Shown here one piece after another: positions 25,686 through 34,969 of a DNA stretch of 64,000 bases. Location: the NCBI RefSeq assembly GCF_001430825.1, contig NZ_CP010535.1, positions 1,716,501 to 1,780,500 of the forward strand, in the 5' to 3' direction. The notes beneath the pieces were generated by a model. It was not told where the DNA came from and made no database searches. It worked only from the letters and a program-made list of their open reading frames with translations. Numbering within the stretch: the first letter of the stretch is position 1; each line of letters opens with the position of its first letter. Position numbers and translations under genes: made by a program. This stretch comes from Sediminicola sp. YIK13. Lineage in GTDB: Bacteria > Bacteroidota > Bacteroidia > Flavobacteriales > Flavobacteriaceae.

Positions 25686-25937
25686 TTATAAGGTAGCTAC
25701 TTTCTTCATTAGGTTGCTCTTAAGGTTTGCAGCCTTATTAGCGTGAATGATTTTGCGTTTCGCCAATTTATCGATCATCCCAACAACAGTTGGCAACAAT
25801 GTTTCAGCAGCTTTCTTATCTTCCTCGCCACGCAATTTTTTAATTGCATTACGGGTAGTTTTGTGCTGGTACCTGTTACGCAAACGCACTGCTTCGTTTC
25901 TTCTAATTCTCTTTAATGCTGACTTGTGATTTGCCAT
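25686..25937 (-). CDS. rpsT: 30S ribosomal protein S20
   Basis: The 83-residue very basic protein begins [21 protein letters not shown], quoted as [17 protein letters not shown], the S20 signature. It is all alpha-helical and binds the 16S rRNA 5' domain early in 30S assembly. It lies downstream of the two tRNA-Glu genes on the same strand. A small GGACC-TTA-GGTCC hairpin lies between the nearer tRNA and its start. Confidence 0.97.
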   Translation of the reverse strand: MANHKSALKRIRRNEAVRLRNRYQHKTTRNAIKKLRGEEDKKAAETLLPTVVGMIDKLAKRKIIHANKAANLKSNLMKKVATL

Positions 25938-25961
25938 TTTATCTTATTGTTATGTTTTTAA

Positions 25962-25978
25962 AGGGACCTAAGGTCCTT
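25962..25978 (-). promoter_or_regulatory. Short hairpin in the tRNA-Glu/rpsT intergenic region
   Basis: The stem AAGGACC / GGTCC(C)TT with a 3-nt loop lies 25 nt upstream of rpsT. It has no U-tract, so it is not a standard terminator. It could be a processing signal or a leader element for S20. Confidence 0.25.
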
Positions 25979-25989
25979 AATCAAATGTG

Positions 25990-26061
25990 TAGTCCGTAGG
26001 GGAATCGAACCCCTGTTACCAGGATGAAAACCTGGCGTCCTAACCCCTAGACGAACGGACC
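25990..26061 (-). tRNA. tRNA-Glu (anticodon TTC)
   Basis: The 72-nt cloverleaf has acceptor GGTCCGT/ACGGACT with a G1.U72 pair and discriminator A. The anticodon loop is TTTTCAT with anticodon TTC inside the stem CCAGG/CCTGG, and the T loop is GTTCGATTC. No CCA is encoded. It is identical to the second copy 142 bp away. Confidence 0.95.
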
Positions 26062-26131
26062 ATTATTTTTGGTATCATGAATTGCATTTTTAACAAAAAC
26101 AACTCCCAAAAAATATTTCAAATTAAACTTG

Positions 26132-26203
26132 TAGTCCGTAGGGGAATCGAACCCCTGTTACCAGGATGAAAACCTGGCGTCCTAACCCCTAGACGAACGG
26201 ACC
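26132..26203 (-). tRNA. tRNA-Glu (anticodon TTC), upstream copy
   Basis: This 72-nt copy is identical in sequence to the gene at 25990-26061. It is the promoter-proximal member of the pair, with a good Bacteroidota promoter at 26227-26256. The two are probably cotranscribed, perhaps into rpsT. Confidence 0.95.
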
Positions 26204-26226
26204 ATTACATTGCGTAATTGCGGATG

Positions 26227-26256
26227 CAAAAATACAATTATTTTTTACTATTGCAA
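26227..26256 (-). promoter_or_regulatory. Bacteroidota-type promoter for the tRNA-Glu pair
   Basis: On the minus strand TTG (26254-26256) is followed by 19 nt and then TATTTTTG (26227-26234), matching the -33 TTTG / -7 TANNTTTG consensus in sequence and spacing. The -7 box ends 23 nt before the tRNA 5' end. Confidence 0.6.
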
Positions 26257-26281
26257 CACCTACAGAATATTTTTTTAATTT

Positions 26282-27757
26282 TTAATATGCCTTCGCAAAC
26301 AATACCCTTTTTGTTGCGGGTTTTCCTGTAACCATGCAACTTCCAACCTCGTCCTTTGCATCTATTGGAATACAACGTATTGTTGCTTTAGTCTCTTCTT
26401 TTATTTTATCTTCTGTTTCAAGTGTTCCGTCCCAAAAGGCAGAAACGAATCCTCCCTTATTTTCCAGTACCTCCTTAAACTCATCATAAGAGTTTACCTC
26501 TGTGATATGTGTTTTTCTATGGTCGAGCGCCTTTTGGAATATATTGCGTTGCATATCCTCCATTAAGAATTCAATTTTGGCGACTACCTCATCAGCGTTT
26601 ACGGTTTCCTTTTCCAAGGTATCCCTTCTGGCTACTTCATAAGTCCCGTTATCCATGTCGCGTTGGCCAATAGCCAAACGAACTGGAACCCCTTTTAATT
26701 CATATTCATTAAACTTGAAGCCCGGTTTGTGGGTGTCCCTGTTATCAAATTTCACAGAAATACCTTTTGAGCGCAATTCCTTTACCAATGGCGCCACTCT
26801 ATCAGAAATGGCGTCCAATTGCTCCTCTCCTTTATATATAGGTACAATCACTACTTGGATAGGGGCTAATTTTGGAGGTAGCACCAACCCATTATCATCA
26901 CTATGGGTCATCACCAAGGCACCCATCAATCGAGTGGAAGCACCCCAGGAGGTTGCCCATACATATTCTTGGTTTCCTTCTTTAGTGGCAAATTTTACAT
27001 CAAAGGCCTTGGCAAAATTCTGACCTAGAAAATGTGAAGTACCTGCTTGTAGCGCCTTTCCATCTTGCATCAACGCCTCTATACAATAGGTTTCCACAGC
27101 TCCGGCAAAACGTTCACTTTCAGTTTTAATTCCTTTTATAACTGGCATTGCCATATGTTCCTCGGCAAATTCCGCATAAATATTCATCATTTGTTCTGCT
27201 TCGGCAATAGCCTCTTTTTCAGTGGCATGAGCAGTGTGCCCCTCTTGCCATAAAAATTCAGCTGTCCTTAAAAACAATCGAGTCCTCATCTCCCAACGCA
27301 CCACATTGGCCCATTGATTGATCAATAGCGGTAAATCTCGGTAAGACTGTATCCATCTTCTATATGTATCCCAAATAATAGTTTCTGAGGTAGGCCTAAC
27401 GATAAGTTCCTCTTCCAATTTGGCATCTGGATCTACAATGATTCCACTACCATCTTCAGCATTCTTTAACCTGTAATGGGTGACTACGGCGCATTCCTTA
27501 GCAAAACCCGCAACATGACTTGCCTCTTTACTCAAATATGATTTTGGTATGAACAATGGAAAATATGCATTTTCATGTCCCGTTTCCTTAAACATTTTAT
27601 CTAACTGGGCCTGCATCTTTTCCCAAATAGCAAAACCATAAGGTTTTATAACCATACAACCCCTAACTCCCGAATTCTCAGCGAGATCGGCTTTTACAAC
27701 AAGTTCATTATACCATTTGGAATAATCTTCTGCTCTTTTCGTTAAATTTTTACCCAT
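26282..27757 (-). CDS. proS: Prolyl-tRNA synthetase (ProS type 3, without editing domain)
   Basis: The 491-residue class II synthetase is of the archaeal/eukaryote-like type: no INS editing domain, and a C-terminal anticodon-binding region with zinc-domain-like tail. Motifs include [19 protein letters not shown], quoted as [15 protein letters not shown], then [19 protein letters not shown] (motif 2 region: [12 protein letters not shown]) and [14 protein letters not shown] (motif 3 side). It charges tRNA-Pro with proline. The gene has a TAGTTTTG -7 box at 27813-27820 and is divergent from the repeat lipoprotein. Confidence 0.96.
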   Translation of the reverse strand: MGKNLTKRAEDYSKWYNELVVKADLAENSGVRGCMVIKPYGFAIWEKMQAQLDKMFKETGHENAYFPLFIPKSYLSKEASHVAGFAKECAVVTHYRLKNAEDGSGIIVDPDAKLEEELIVRPTSETIIWDTYRRWIQSYRDLPLLINQWANVVRWEMRTRLFLRTAEFLWQEGHTAHATEKEAIAEAEQMMNIYAEFAEEHMAMPVIKGIKTESERFAGAVETYCIEALMQDGKALQAGTSHFLGQNFAKAFDVKFATKEGNQEYVWATSWGASTRLMGALVMTHSDDNGLVLPPKLAPIQVVIVPIYKGEEQLDAISDRVAPLVKELRSKGISVKFDNRDTHKPGFKFNEYELKGVPVRLAIGQRDMDNGTYEVARRDTLEKETVNADEVVAKIEFLMEDMQRNIFQKALDHRKTHITEVNSYDEFKEVLENKGGFVSAFWDGTLETEDKIKEETKATIRCIPIDAKDEVGSCMVTGKPATKRVLFAKAY

Positions 27758-27812
27758 ATTAGTAAGTTTGGCACAAAACTTGCGACTTTATTCTTATAAA
27801 AAAATAGTTCGG

Positions 27813-27843
27813 CAAAACTAACTATTTTTACTATGTTCAACAA
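27813..27843 (-). promoter_or_regulatory. Promoter of proS
   Basis: On the minus strand TTG (27841-27843) is followed by a 20-nt spacer and then TAGTTTTG (27813-27820), 55 nt upstream of the proS ATG. It fits the Bacteroidota consensus. It overlaps the leader of the divergent repeat-lipoprotein gene. Confidence 0.5.
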
Positions 27844-27857
27844 TTAAATTTACAACG

Positions 27858-29225
27858 ATGATACAAACAGCACCCCTCAAAAAAATTAGAATGGCATCCT
27901 TACTTGCCCTGATAGGCATTTTAGGGGTCTCCTGTGGGTCTTACCAACAGGCATCGTACTATAATGATGGCATATATTCGGACAACAGCAGACCTGCTGT
28001 TGAATCTAGATCACGTGTTGCTGTCCAAGAGCCACAACAAAATGAAACCAATATGTACGGGGAGTATTTTGGACAAAAGGCCAATGAATACCAAGACATT
28101 CTGGAAAGCGAAGTATTTACCGATGTAGATGGTTATTACAGTAATGCCGAACAGGATAATTCAGACGTAAACCAAGATGATAACTACGACGCATACAATA
28201 ACACCTACAACGGTCAACCAGGATGGGGAGATAACCCACAATCAGTAAGTATTAATATTTATGACAATAACTGGGGCTGGGGAAACCCTTGGTTATGGAA
28301 CGATCCTTGGTTATGGAATGGCGGTTTTGGATATAACAACTGGGCCTGGGGTAATCCTTGGCGCTGGAATCGTGGATACAGATGGAACAACTGGGGCGGA
28401 GGCTTTGGTTGGGGCGGAGGCTTTGGCTGGGGCGGAGGCTTCGGTTGGGGCGGAGGCTTCGGTTGGGGCGGAGGCTTCGGTTGGGGCGGCGTCTACGGAT
28501 GGAATAATTGGGGCTGGGGAGGCTATGGAGGCTTTTATGGCAACAATTTCTATACGAATTACAACAGGGCATACGGCTTTAACAGCGGAAGAAGAGGCTA
28601 TTACAATGGTATCAATTCTGTTCGAGACCTTAATTCCACTGCGCTTAGGGGCAGGTCTAATTTGACCACCTCCAGTACTAGGGGTAACAATCCCAGGTAC
28701 AGAAGCAGTACCAATAGATCCAACATCAACAGCAGGAGCACCACGGCTAGAAATTCAAGTACGTACAGGAGCGGAACTTCAGCTAGAAGAACGGTCGGAG
28801 TAGATGCTGCACAAAGGAATAGGTCTTACCGAACCAGTAGAAGTTCAAGAACTTCACCAAGGTATAATAATAGTGCAAGGAGTTCCCAAACATATAGAGG
28901 CACCTCACCACAGAGGAACTCTTACCAAAGATCTACGCAAAGAAGCAGCAATTATTCAAGATCCTCTTACCCAAGTTCAAGCAGGTCTAGTGGGGCAGTT
29001 AGGAGCAGTGGCAGGAGTAGCTCCAGAAGTTCTGGGAACGTACGCAGTTCAGGGAGAAGTAGCTCCAGAAGTTCTGGCAATGTCAGAAGTTCCGGCGGCA
29101 GTAGCTCCAGAAGTTCTGGAAGTGTAAGAAGTTCTGGCGGAAGCTCTAGGAGTTCTGGAAGTGTAAGAAGTTCTGGCGGAAGCTCTAGGAGCTCTGGTGG
29201 ATCCTCATCTAGAGGAAGAGGATAA
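27858..29225 (+). CDS. Repeat-rich lipoprotein (Gly/Trp and Arg/Ser/Gly low complexity)
   Basis: The 455-residue protein has a lipoprotein signal with Cys26 (LGVSCGSYQQ). An acidic Asn/Asp/Tyr-rich stretch (about 30-130) leads to a Trp/Gly/Asn-rich region (about 130-235) with five perfect GFGWGG repeats. The C-terminal half (about 250-455) is Arg/Ser-rich and ends in repeats such as SSRSSGSVRSSGG. No enzymatic domain is seen; the composition suggests an extended, sticky or matrix-forming surface protein. It lies 34 nt upstream of the FadL-like barrel gene, so the two form an operon. Similar proteins in relatives are annotated only as hypothetical. Confidence 0.8.
   Translation: MIQTAPLKKIRMASLLALIGILGVSCGSYQQASYYNDGIYSDNSRPAVESRSRVAVQEPQQNETNMYGEYFGQKANEYQDILESEVFTDVDGYYSNAEQDNSDVNQDDNYDAYNNTYNGQPGWGDNPQSVSINIYDNNWGWGNPWLWNDPWLWNGGFGYNNWAWGNPWRWNRGYRWNNWGGGFGWGGGFGWGGGFGWGGGFGWGGGFGWGGVYGWNNWGWGGYGGFYGNNFYTNYNRAYGFNSGRRGYYNGINSVRDLNSTALRGRSNLTTSSTRGNNPRYRSSTNRSNINSRSTTARNSSTYRSGTSARRTVGVDAAQRNRSYRTSRSSRTSPRYNNSARSSQTYRGTSPQRNSYQRSTQRSSNYSRSSYPSSSRSSGAVRSSGRSSSRSSGNVRSSGRSSSRSSGNVRSSGGSSSRSSGSVRSSGGSSRSSGSVRSSGGSSRSSGGSSSRGRG
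28401..28490 (+). repeat. Five 18-bp tandem repeats (GFGWGG)
   Basis: The unit GGCTTTGGTTGGGGCGGA occurs five times head to tail with only third-position changes (T/C), encoding GFGWGG each time. Being in frame, changes in copy number would alter protein length without frameshift. Confidence 0.95.
28977..29222 (+). repeat. Imperfect Arg/Ser/Gly coding repeats
   Basis: Repeated blocks of the form SSRSSG(N/S)VRSSG(R/G) make up the last 80 or so codons. The DNA contains many AGAAGTTCTGG and AGCTCTAGGAG copies, so slippage or recombination between copies is likely. Confidence 0.85.
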
Positions 29226-29259
29226 TAAATCCATTACGTTCAAACTTAAACTTTAAAAA

Positions 29260-30765
29260 ATGAAAAGGAAATTCACTTTACTAATGGTATTTGCATGCCT
29301 CATCTCAAATGCCCAGAACATTACAGATGTACTTAGATATAGCACGGAAAATATACAGGGAACAGGAAGATTCCAAGGACTTAGTGGGGCATTTGGTGCT
29401 TTAGGAGGAGATTTGTCGGCATTAAATGTGAATCCTGCGGGATCTGCCGTTTTCAACAATGGTCAGTTTTCGGTTTCCGCATCCAATTATTACAGGAACA
29501 ACAAGGCCAACTATTTTAACAGCACTTCTTCATCGGATATAAACTCATTGGAAATCAACCAATTGGGAGTTGTATTTGTTTTTAACAATACGAATCCTAA
29601 TACAGACTGGAAAAAAGTTTCCCTGGCCTTGAACTACGATTTGGTTCAAAACTATGACGATGATGTTTTTATATCGGGAACTAGTAATCAAGGTATTGAT
29701 AATTACTTTTTAAATTTTGCACAAGGTGTTCCTTTTGGCCCCTTATTAATACAAGATGGGGAATTTATCGAGGAAGCCTATTTGGACATTGGATCTAGCC
29801 TGGGCTTTGTGGATCAACAAGCATTTCTTGGATACTACGGTGGTATAATAGATCCTGTAGATGAAAATGATAACAATACTGCCTATATCTCCAATGCGCA
29901 ATACAGTACGGTAAATCAACGTTATTTTAAGAGCACTTCTGGATACAATAGCAAGTTTACTGTGAACCTTGCCACGCAATACCAGGACAACTTATATTTT
30001 GGGGCCTCTTTAAATTTTCACAATGTTTTCTACAACCAATTGACAACCCTCAGGGAAAGTGGATATGATAGTGATTCTGAAATACAACTCACCACTTTCG
30101 ATAATCTCTTGCGCACAGAAGGCGCAGGATTTAGTTTGAGTTTGGGAGGAATTGCCAAATTGAACGAAAATGTTAGGATTGGGGGAAGCTACCAATCCCC
30201 TACTTGGTACCGATTGACAGATGATACTGCCCAAAGAATAAGTTCGGATTTAGCGGATAGCGATATAGGGTTCATCAATTTCAACATTGTGAATCTTTTT
30301 GAGCGCTATACCATTAAAACACCTGCCAAAGTAACGGGAAGTTTGGCGATCATCTTTGGAAAAGACGGATTATTGAGCTTCGATTATAGCTATCAAGATA
30401 TGTCCCAAGCGGAATTGAGACCTACCAATGACCCAGCCTTCCAATCCGAAAATGCATTTATTAGCAATGCACTTGGTGGTGTTTCTTCCTTTAGATTAGG
30501 TGGGGAATACAGAATTGACCAGGTAAGTTTAAGGGCAGGTTACAGATACGAGCAAAGCCCGTACAAAAATGGGTTCACTGTTGGCGACCTCAATGGCTAT
30601 TCGGCAGGATTAGGGTATAACTTTGGTGTCAGCAGATTGGATCTTGCCTATAATAAATCGGAGCAAGATATAGATCAACAATTGTACAGTACTGGATTGA
30701 ATACCCCTGCAGCTATCAACAATAGAAACAGCAATATAACGCTCGGATACACCTTAAATTTCTAA
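29260..30765 (+). CDS. FadL/OMPP1-like outer-membrane barrel protein
   Basis: The 501-residue protein has a signal peptide (1-18, cleaved near SNAQ). The mature N-terminus has YSTENIQGTGRFQGLSGAFG and GALGGDLSALNVNPAGSAVF, the asparagine/proline/alanine motif typical of OmpP1/FadL relatives. The rest consists of alternating beta strands ending NITLGYTLNF with terminal Phe. Family members transport hydrophobic compounds across the outer membrane; the substrate here is unknown. It follows the repeat lipoprotein by 34 nt and is ended by a terminator at 30791-30814. Confidence 0.85.
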   Translation: MKRKFTLLMVFACLISNAQNITDVLRYSTENIQGTGRFQGLSGAFGALGGDLSALNVNPAGSAVFNNGQFSVSASNYYRNNKANYFNSTSSSDINSLEINQLGVVFVFNNTNPNTDWKKVSLALNYDLVQNYDDDVFISGTSNQGIDNYFLNFAQGVPFGPLLIQDGEFIEEAYLDIGSSLGFVDQQAFLGYYGGIIDPVDENDNNTAYISNAQYSTVNQRYFKSTSGYNSKFTVNLATQYQDNLYFGASLNFHNVFYNQLTTLRESGYDSDSEIQLTTFDNLLRTEGAGFSLSLGGIAKLNENVRIGGSYQSPTWYRLTDDTAQRISSDLADSDIGFINFNIVNLFERYTIKTPAKVTGSLAIIFGKDGLLSFDYSYQDMSQAELRPTNDPAFQSENAFISNALGGVSSFRLGGEYRIDQVSLRAGYRYEQSPYKNGFTVGDLNGYSAGLGYNFGVSRLDLAYNKSEQDIDQQLYSTGLNTPAAINNRNSNITLGYTLNF

Positions 30766-30790
30766 GAAATATAAAAGGACGAGCCACAAA

Positions 30791-30814
30791 AAAAACCAGC
30801 GATTGCTGGTTTTT
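30791..30814. terminator. Bidirectional terminator between the barrel gene and the T9SS gene
   Basis: A 10-bp stem (AAAAACCAGC / GCTGGTTTTT) with a 4-nt loop is flanked by A's and T's on both sides. It lies between convergent genes ending at 30765 and 30818. Confidence 0.85.
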
Positions 30815-30817
30815 TTG

Positions 30818-32215
30818 TTATCTGACCAGGGAGAAATGGGTCCTTAATGATTTTGCCACTATAATACCTTGTTCGTCCCTAGAATATTCTATCCTAAACC
30901 AATAATCAGAGGAAGGCATTGGTTTTCCAATATAAGTACCATCCCAGCCCAAGGTATTCTGTTCCATTTGTTTTAATAATTTCCCATACCGATCAAAAAT
31001 AAAAATAACCGGGCTTACCAATGTTTCTATCCCTTTAATATTCCAGAAATCATTAACACCATCGGCATTGGGCGTAAAAAATTTAGGGTAACCTACCACC
31101 AAAAAAGGAATTGGGTCTGTGGTTCCGCACCCATTCTTATCATTGATTATGACCGTGTTTACTCCTGGTGGCACATCGAGGAATATTGAAGAATCTTGAA
31201 ATTCACCCCCATTGATGGCATATTCATACGATCCATCGCCGTTTACAACTATTTCAATATTATTGCTGTCCGACATGTCATCAAGGATAATCACTTCATC
31301 CAAAACCGGCGTTCCATAATAGGTGATCAAAATATCATCTGTAATAATGGTAGCCAAACTTGTTTCTATTTCCACATAATATCTCCCAGAGTTGGGACTT
31401 GTTACCGTTAATTGGGTTGCTCCTGGGCCAGAGGCCAAAACGGCATCAATGGTTCCATCATCTTCATAATCTACACTCCATGTGACATTAACGATATCGG
31501 GACCTGCAGGTGAGTTCAAGGCGCTTAATACGATATCCGGATCATCTTCACAAGCATAGATATCCAACCCCAAAAATTCATCCCTTAGCGTACAATCCAA
31601 AGCGGAGTCTTGATCATCATCCACAGAACTTCCAGTAAAGGTCAAGGAAAATGGTTCAGGATCCCCATCAAAATTAGTGTTGAAATTATTGATCAACAAG
31701 TAGTAGATTTCCCCAGCGGTAACATCCAACCACTCATCGTAGGTATTTTGGCTACCTGTTAAAAAAGGAGCTCCTTCCTGGCCGTTGGCCGGATTGACAC
31801 CTATCCCCGTAAAATCGGTACTGTTAACCTCATAATTGCACCTAATAGGCTGTGCGGTTCCACTACTAATGGCTCCACAGTCCACATCGGGACCATAAAG
31901 CGCAAAATCCCATTCGGCTGTTGCAGAAAGCGCTTCTATATCAAAGCCAATCTGTCCGTCCGTACCAGCTCTAAATACATACCAAGAGGTGTTGTTTTCT
32001 ATATTTGCAGATGCCACACTTCCCTTTTCCAAACATCCAGATTGACGTATGGTATCGGGGTCAAAATCGTCCACATCCCCACTGCCATCAGTCTCCGACA
32101 AGATAGGAGCATCGGCACAAACGGGAATGGCACTTCGACAATCAGGGGAATTCTGTGCCATGGCGCTCCCAGAAAACAGGAACCAAAAACACATTGAATA
32201 GAAAAGAATTCGCAT
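30818..32215 (-). CDS. Secreted protein with type B T9SS sorting domain (CHU_C), shorter paralogue
   Basis: The 465-residue protein has a signal peptide (1-20, SAMAQ). The N-terminal module (about 22-200) has CRSAIPVCADAP, SWYVFRAGTDGQIGFDI and WDFALYGPDVDCG, with paired cysteines and a jelly-roll-like pattern. A short Ig-like middle follows. The last 85 residues are the gliding-motility-associated C-terminal domain (PKFFTPNADGVNDFWNI, IFDRYGKLLKQM, SSDYWFRIEY), the type B signal for T9SS export and SprF-family handling. It is homologous to the next gene at both ends. The function of the passenger is unknown; surface or soluble adhesin is a guess. Confidence 0.88.
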   Translation of the reverse strand: MRILFYSMCFWFLFSGSAMAQNSPDCRSAIPVCADAPILSETDGSGDVDDFDPDTIRQSGCLEKGSVASANIENNTSWYVFRAGTDGQIGFDIEALSATAEWDFALYGPDVDCGAISSGTAQPIRCNYEVNSTDFTGIGVNPANGQEGAPFLTGSQNTYDEWLDVTAGEIYYLLINNFNTNFDGDPEPFSLTFTGSSVDDDQDSALDCTLRDEFLGLDIYACEDDPDIVLSALNSPAGPDIVNVTWSVDYEDDGTIDAVLASGPGATQLTVTSPNSGRYYVEIETSLATIITDDILITYYGTPVLDEVIILDDMSDSNNIEIVVNGDGSYEYAINGGEFQDSSIFLDVPPGVNTVIINDKNGCGTTDPIPFLVVGYPKFFTPNADGVNDFWNIKGIETLVSPVIFIFDRYGKLLKQMEQNTLGWDGTYIGKPMPSSDYWFRIEYSRDEQGIIVAKSLRTHFSLVR

Positions 32216-32336
32216 AGATTATGGGGCTATCGTGATACAAATAATCAGTATAATAACTCCTACTACCCTGTTTTAGTATACTACATCCAAAAATTTATAC
32301 ACTTTATCGTCAAAAGGAAGCCCTGAGTAATTTTCT

Positions 32337-34139
32337 CTACCGTTTTAGAGAAAAGTGACTATCAATATATTTAGCGGTAGTGCGTTGCCCTCTAGCATCT
32401 ACATAAGTGAGTTTAAACCAATAATCGGATGAAGGCAAACTTTTACCATTAATATCTCCGTTCCATCCCAGGCTATCCTTTGTCATCTGCCGCAATAGCT
32501 TCCCATATCGATCATAGATAAAGATCACAGGGTCTTGAAGGGCTTCAATACCAACAATACTCCATTCATCATTGACCGAATCGCCGTTGGGACTAAAAAA
32601 TTTTGGGAATCCGACCACCACAATGGATTCCGAAACGGATCCGCAGCCTTTGAGATCATTAATGGTAACTACGTGGTCTCCTGGTATGACATTGGTGAAA
32701 ATATTCCCAGCTTGAAAGGGTCCATTGTCAAGCTGATATTCAAACTCACCTTCAATATCTGTAATGATAGTAACCGTGTTGTTTTCCTGTACATCCTCAA
32801 TAACAACATCTGTTATGGCCGGAGTTTTAGAAATAACAACAGCAATAGGTACGATTCGTTCACAAGGAAAACCATTCTCCTCACTGGTCATCGTCAGAAT
32901 ATAGGTACCTCCTTGTTCAACTTCAATACTGGAGGTTGTGGCCCCTGTATCCCATGAATAATTATAATTCATATTGGTATTGAGTTCGCCTATAACCACT
33001 GAAGTACTGTTCTCACATAAAAACAGTTCCGTTGGAAAGGTAATTTCCGGAGTTTGTAGCACCTGTAATTCAAATTGCTGTGCAACGTCAAAACATTCGG
33101 GATTGGCCAAGGATGTTGTTCTAACATAGATTGTTTCCAGGCCCACTCTTACAGGATATTCCTTTGGAAGTTGATTTACGCCATCAACCGCATCCGGCAA
33201 AGAATTATGGTAGCTCACCATAAAATCTGTTGCAGATTGACTTCCCAAAGCTTCTATGTCTTTTTGAAATAGATCATAAAAACCAAGATCTGAGCAGGTA
33301 ATTTCATCGGTAACGGCAAAGGTTGTTGGCGCTGTAATAAACCCAATTTGTACATCACTAAATATCGTTTCTCCCGTGGTACTAACTTTTACCCTATAGA
33401 ACGCAGATGTATTCACATTTATAGTAGGACCCGTTTCTCCAATCAGTAAGTCAAACCCACTTCCGGTATCCGAGAACCATTCATACTGTAAAGCACCCGT
33501 TGTTGTGGCATCTAGAACAATGCTTTCATTGTCGCATGCTACCAGCGGTGGTCCCAATAAATTAGTAATAATGGAACAATCCAGCGCATCGTAGGGATTT
33601 GTCTCAAAAATACTACCTGAGAATTGGATGGAGAATCCAGAGTTGCTATTGCTGTAATTGTTGATCAACAAATAATAATCTTCCCCTGCCGTAACCTCTA
33701 ACCACTCATCATACAAAAGGGACTCCATATTCCCTGTAGGGTCTTCCCCTACTCCCATATTGGTAAGATTATCGCGATTGTCAAAAAAATTACATCTTAC
33801 CGGCTCACCCAAACTTCCACAATCACTGGCTTTGTAAAGGGCAAAATCCCAATCTTCGGAAGCGTCAAAACCTATATTAAAACCTAGCTGACCTGCGGCC
33901 GAAGTTCTAAATCTGTACCATGCGGAATTGTCTTCGATAAAACCACTCAGAGAAGTTTCCAAGCAACCTGTAGTGGCTGCACCATTAAAATCATCAATTC
34001 CATAGTCATTTGTTCCCCCATTGACCGGGGTGTTGCTACAAATAGGAATAGCCTCACTACAATCTGGAGATACTTGTCCGAAGACAGTTTGTATCCCAAA
34101 TAATAATGGCAACCATAACAGCACAGTTAGCCTTCTCAT
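32337..34139 (-). CDS. Secreted protein with type B T9SS sorting domain (CHU_C), longer paralogue
   Basis: The 600-residue protein has a signal peptide (about 1-21), then the same N-terminal module as its neighbour (CSEAIPICSNTP, SAWYRFRTSAAGQLGFNI, WDFALYKASDCG). The middle (about 205-500) is longer, with Ig/PKD-like segments (ACDNESIVLDATTTGALQYE, and LCENSTSVVIGEL). The C-terminal CHU_C domain has PKFFSPNGDSVNDEWSI, IYDRYGKLLRQM and SSDYWFKLTY. It is exported by the type IX system. The 121-nt gap to the shorter paralogue shows no terminator, so the pair may be cotranscribed. It is divergent from folE. Confidence 0.88.
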   Translation of the reverse strand: MRRLTVLLWLPLLFGIQTVFGQVSPDCSEAIPICSNTPVNGGTNDYGIDDFNGAATTGCLETSLSGFIEDNSAWYRFRTSAAGQLGFNIGFDASEDWDFALYKASDCGSLGEPVRCNFFDNRDNLTNMGVGEDPTGNMESLLYDEWLEVTAGEDYYLLINNYSNSNSGFSIQFSGSIFETNPYDALDCSIITNLLGPPLVACDNESIVLDATTTGALQYEWFSDTGSGFDLLIGETGPTINVNTSAFYRVKVSTTGETIFSDVQIGFITAPTTFAVTDEITCSDLGFYDLFQKDIEALGSQSATDFMVSYHNSLPDAVDGVNQLPKEYPVRVGLETIYVRTTSLANPECFDVAQQFELQVLQTPEITFPTELFLCENSTSVVIGELNTNMNYNYSWDTGATTSSIEVEQGGTYILTMTSEENGFPCERIVPIAVVISKTPAITDVVIEDVQENNTVTIITDIEGEFEYQLDNGPFQAGNIFTNVIPGDHVVTINDLKGCGSVSESIVVVGFPKFFSPNGDSVNDEWSIVGIEALQDPVIFIYDRYGKLLRQMTKDSLGWNGDINGKSLPSSDYWFKLTYVDARGQRTTAKYIDSHFSLKR

Positions 34140-34243
34140 AAATCAATTCCTATTTGTAGGTTTAAAAATAATGAGAGTCATACCTTAACACTAATTTATG
34201 TTGTCAAACACCCCATACATGGCATAAAGTGGCATTTAATGTA

Positions 34244-34251
34244 TATCTTTG
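34244..34251 (+). promoter_or_regulatory. Candidate -7 box of folE
   Basis: TATCTTTG matches TANNTTTG, 24 nt upstream of the folE ATG. No well-spaced -33 TTG is visible. Confidence 0.4.
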
Positions 34252-34274
34252 ACTCCTTAAAAAGTTAGAACTAA

Positions 34275-34955
34275 ATGAAAGTGGATAGCGCATTAGAAGA
34301 GCATTTTGAAGAGATGGGAGACAACCATGCTTCTTCTGCTGAGGAAACGCCTTTAAGAGAGGATGCCTTCGTTTTGAGTGACGAGGAAAAAATAAAAAGA
34401 ATAAAGGGAAGCATTAAAGAAATAATGTTGACCCTTGGACTGGATTTGGAAGATGATAGTCTTAAGGGAACTCCCAACCGGGTAGCCAAAATGTTCGTTG
34501 ATGAGATATTTGGGGGATTGCACCCTAACAGACGACCTAAAGCATCCACCTTTGAAAACAAATATAAATATGGCGAGATGCTTGTGGAGAAAAATATCAC
34601 CCTCTACTCCACCTGTGAGCACCATTTATTACCCATTGTTGGAAGGGCACATGTTGCCTATATTTCCAATGGTACTGTTGTTGGTTTATCCAAAATGAAC
34701 CGGATTGTGGATTATTTTGCCAAAAGACCACAGGTTCAAGAACGCTTGAATATTCAAATTGTACGCGAACTACAAAAAGTATTGGGCACCGAAGATGTTG
34801 CTTGTGTGATAGACGCCAAACACCTTTGTGTTAATTCACGAGGTATACGAGATATAGAAAGTAGTACCGTAACCGCAGAATACGGTGGCAAATTTAAAGA
34901 TGACGCAGTGAGAAAGGAGTTCTTGAACTTCATTAATCTGGACACCAACTTTTAA
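34275..34955 (+). CDS. folE: GTP cyclohydrolase I (FolE1)
   Basis: The 226-residue enzyme converts GTP to dihydroneopterin triphosphate for folate and pterin synthesis. Zinc ligands are C114 and H117 in [19 protein letters not shown] (quoted as [10 protein letters not shown]) and C185 in [12 protein letters not shown]. The N-terminal 50 residues are an acidic extension, poorly conserved. The end of the gene is followed 14 nt later by cysS, so folE leads a plus-strand run folE-cysS-yidD-lgt-DUF192. Confidence 0.96.
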   Translation: MKVDSALEEHFEEMGDNHASSAEETPLREDAFVLSDEEKIKRIKGSIKEIMLTLGLDLEDDSLKGTPNRVAKMFVDEIFGGLHPNRRPKASTFENKYKYGEMLVEKNITLYSTCEHHLLPIVGRAHVAYISNGTVVGLSKMNRIVDYFAKRPQVQERLNIQIVRELQKVLGTEDVACVIDAKHLCVNSRGIRDIESSTVTAEYGGKFKDDAVRKEFLNFINLDTNF

Positions 34956-34969
34956 TTCTTCAATTGGCA

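Noticed and set aside
28401-28490. Short tandem repeats as a possible CRISPR array
   Set aside because: The 18-bp units are contiguous without spacers and encode GFGWGG in frame.
28252-29127. Alternative-frame proteins inside the repeat lipoprotein gene
   Set aside because: Their repetitive composition is a frame-shifted readout of the GFGWGG and RSSG repeats; the lipoprotein frame alone has a signal peptide and downstream operon context.
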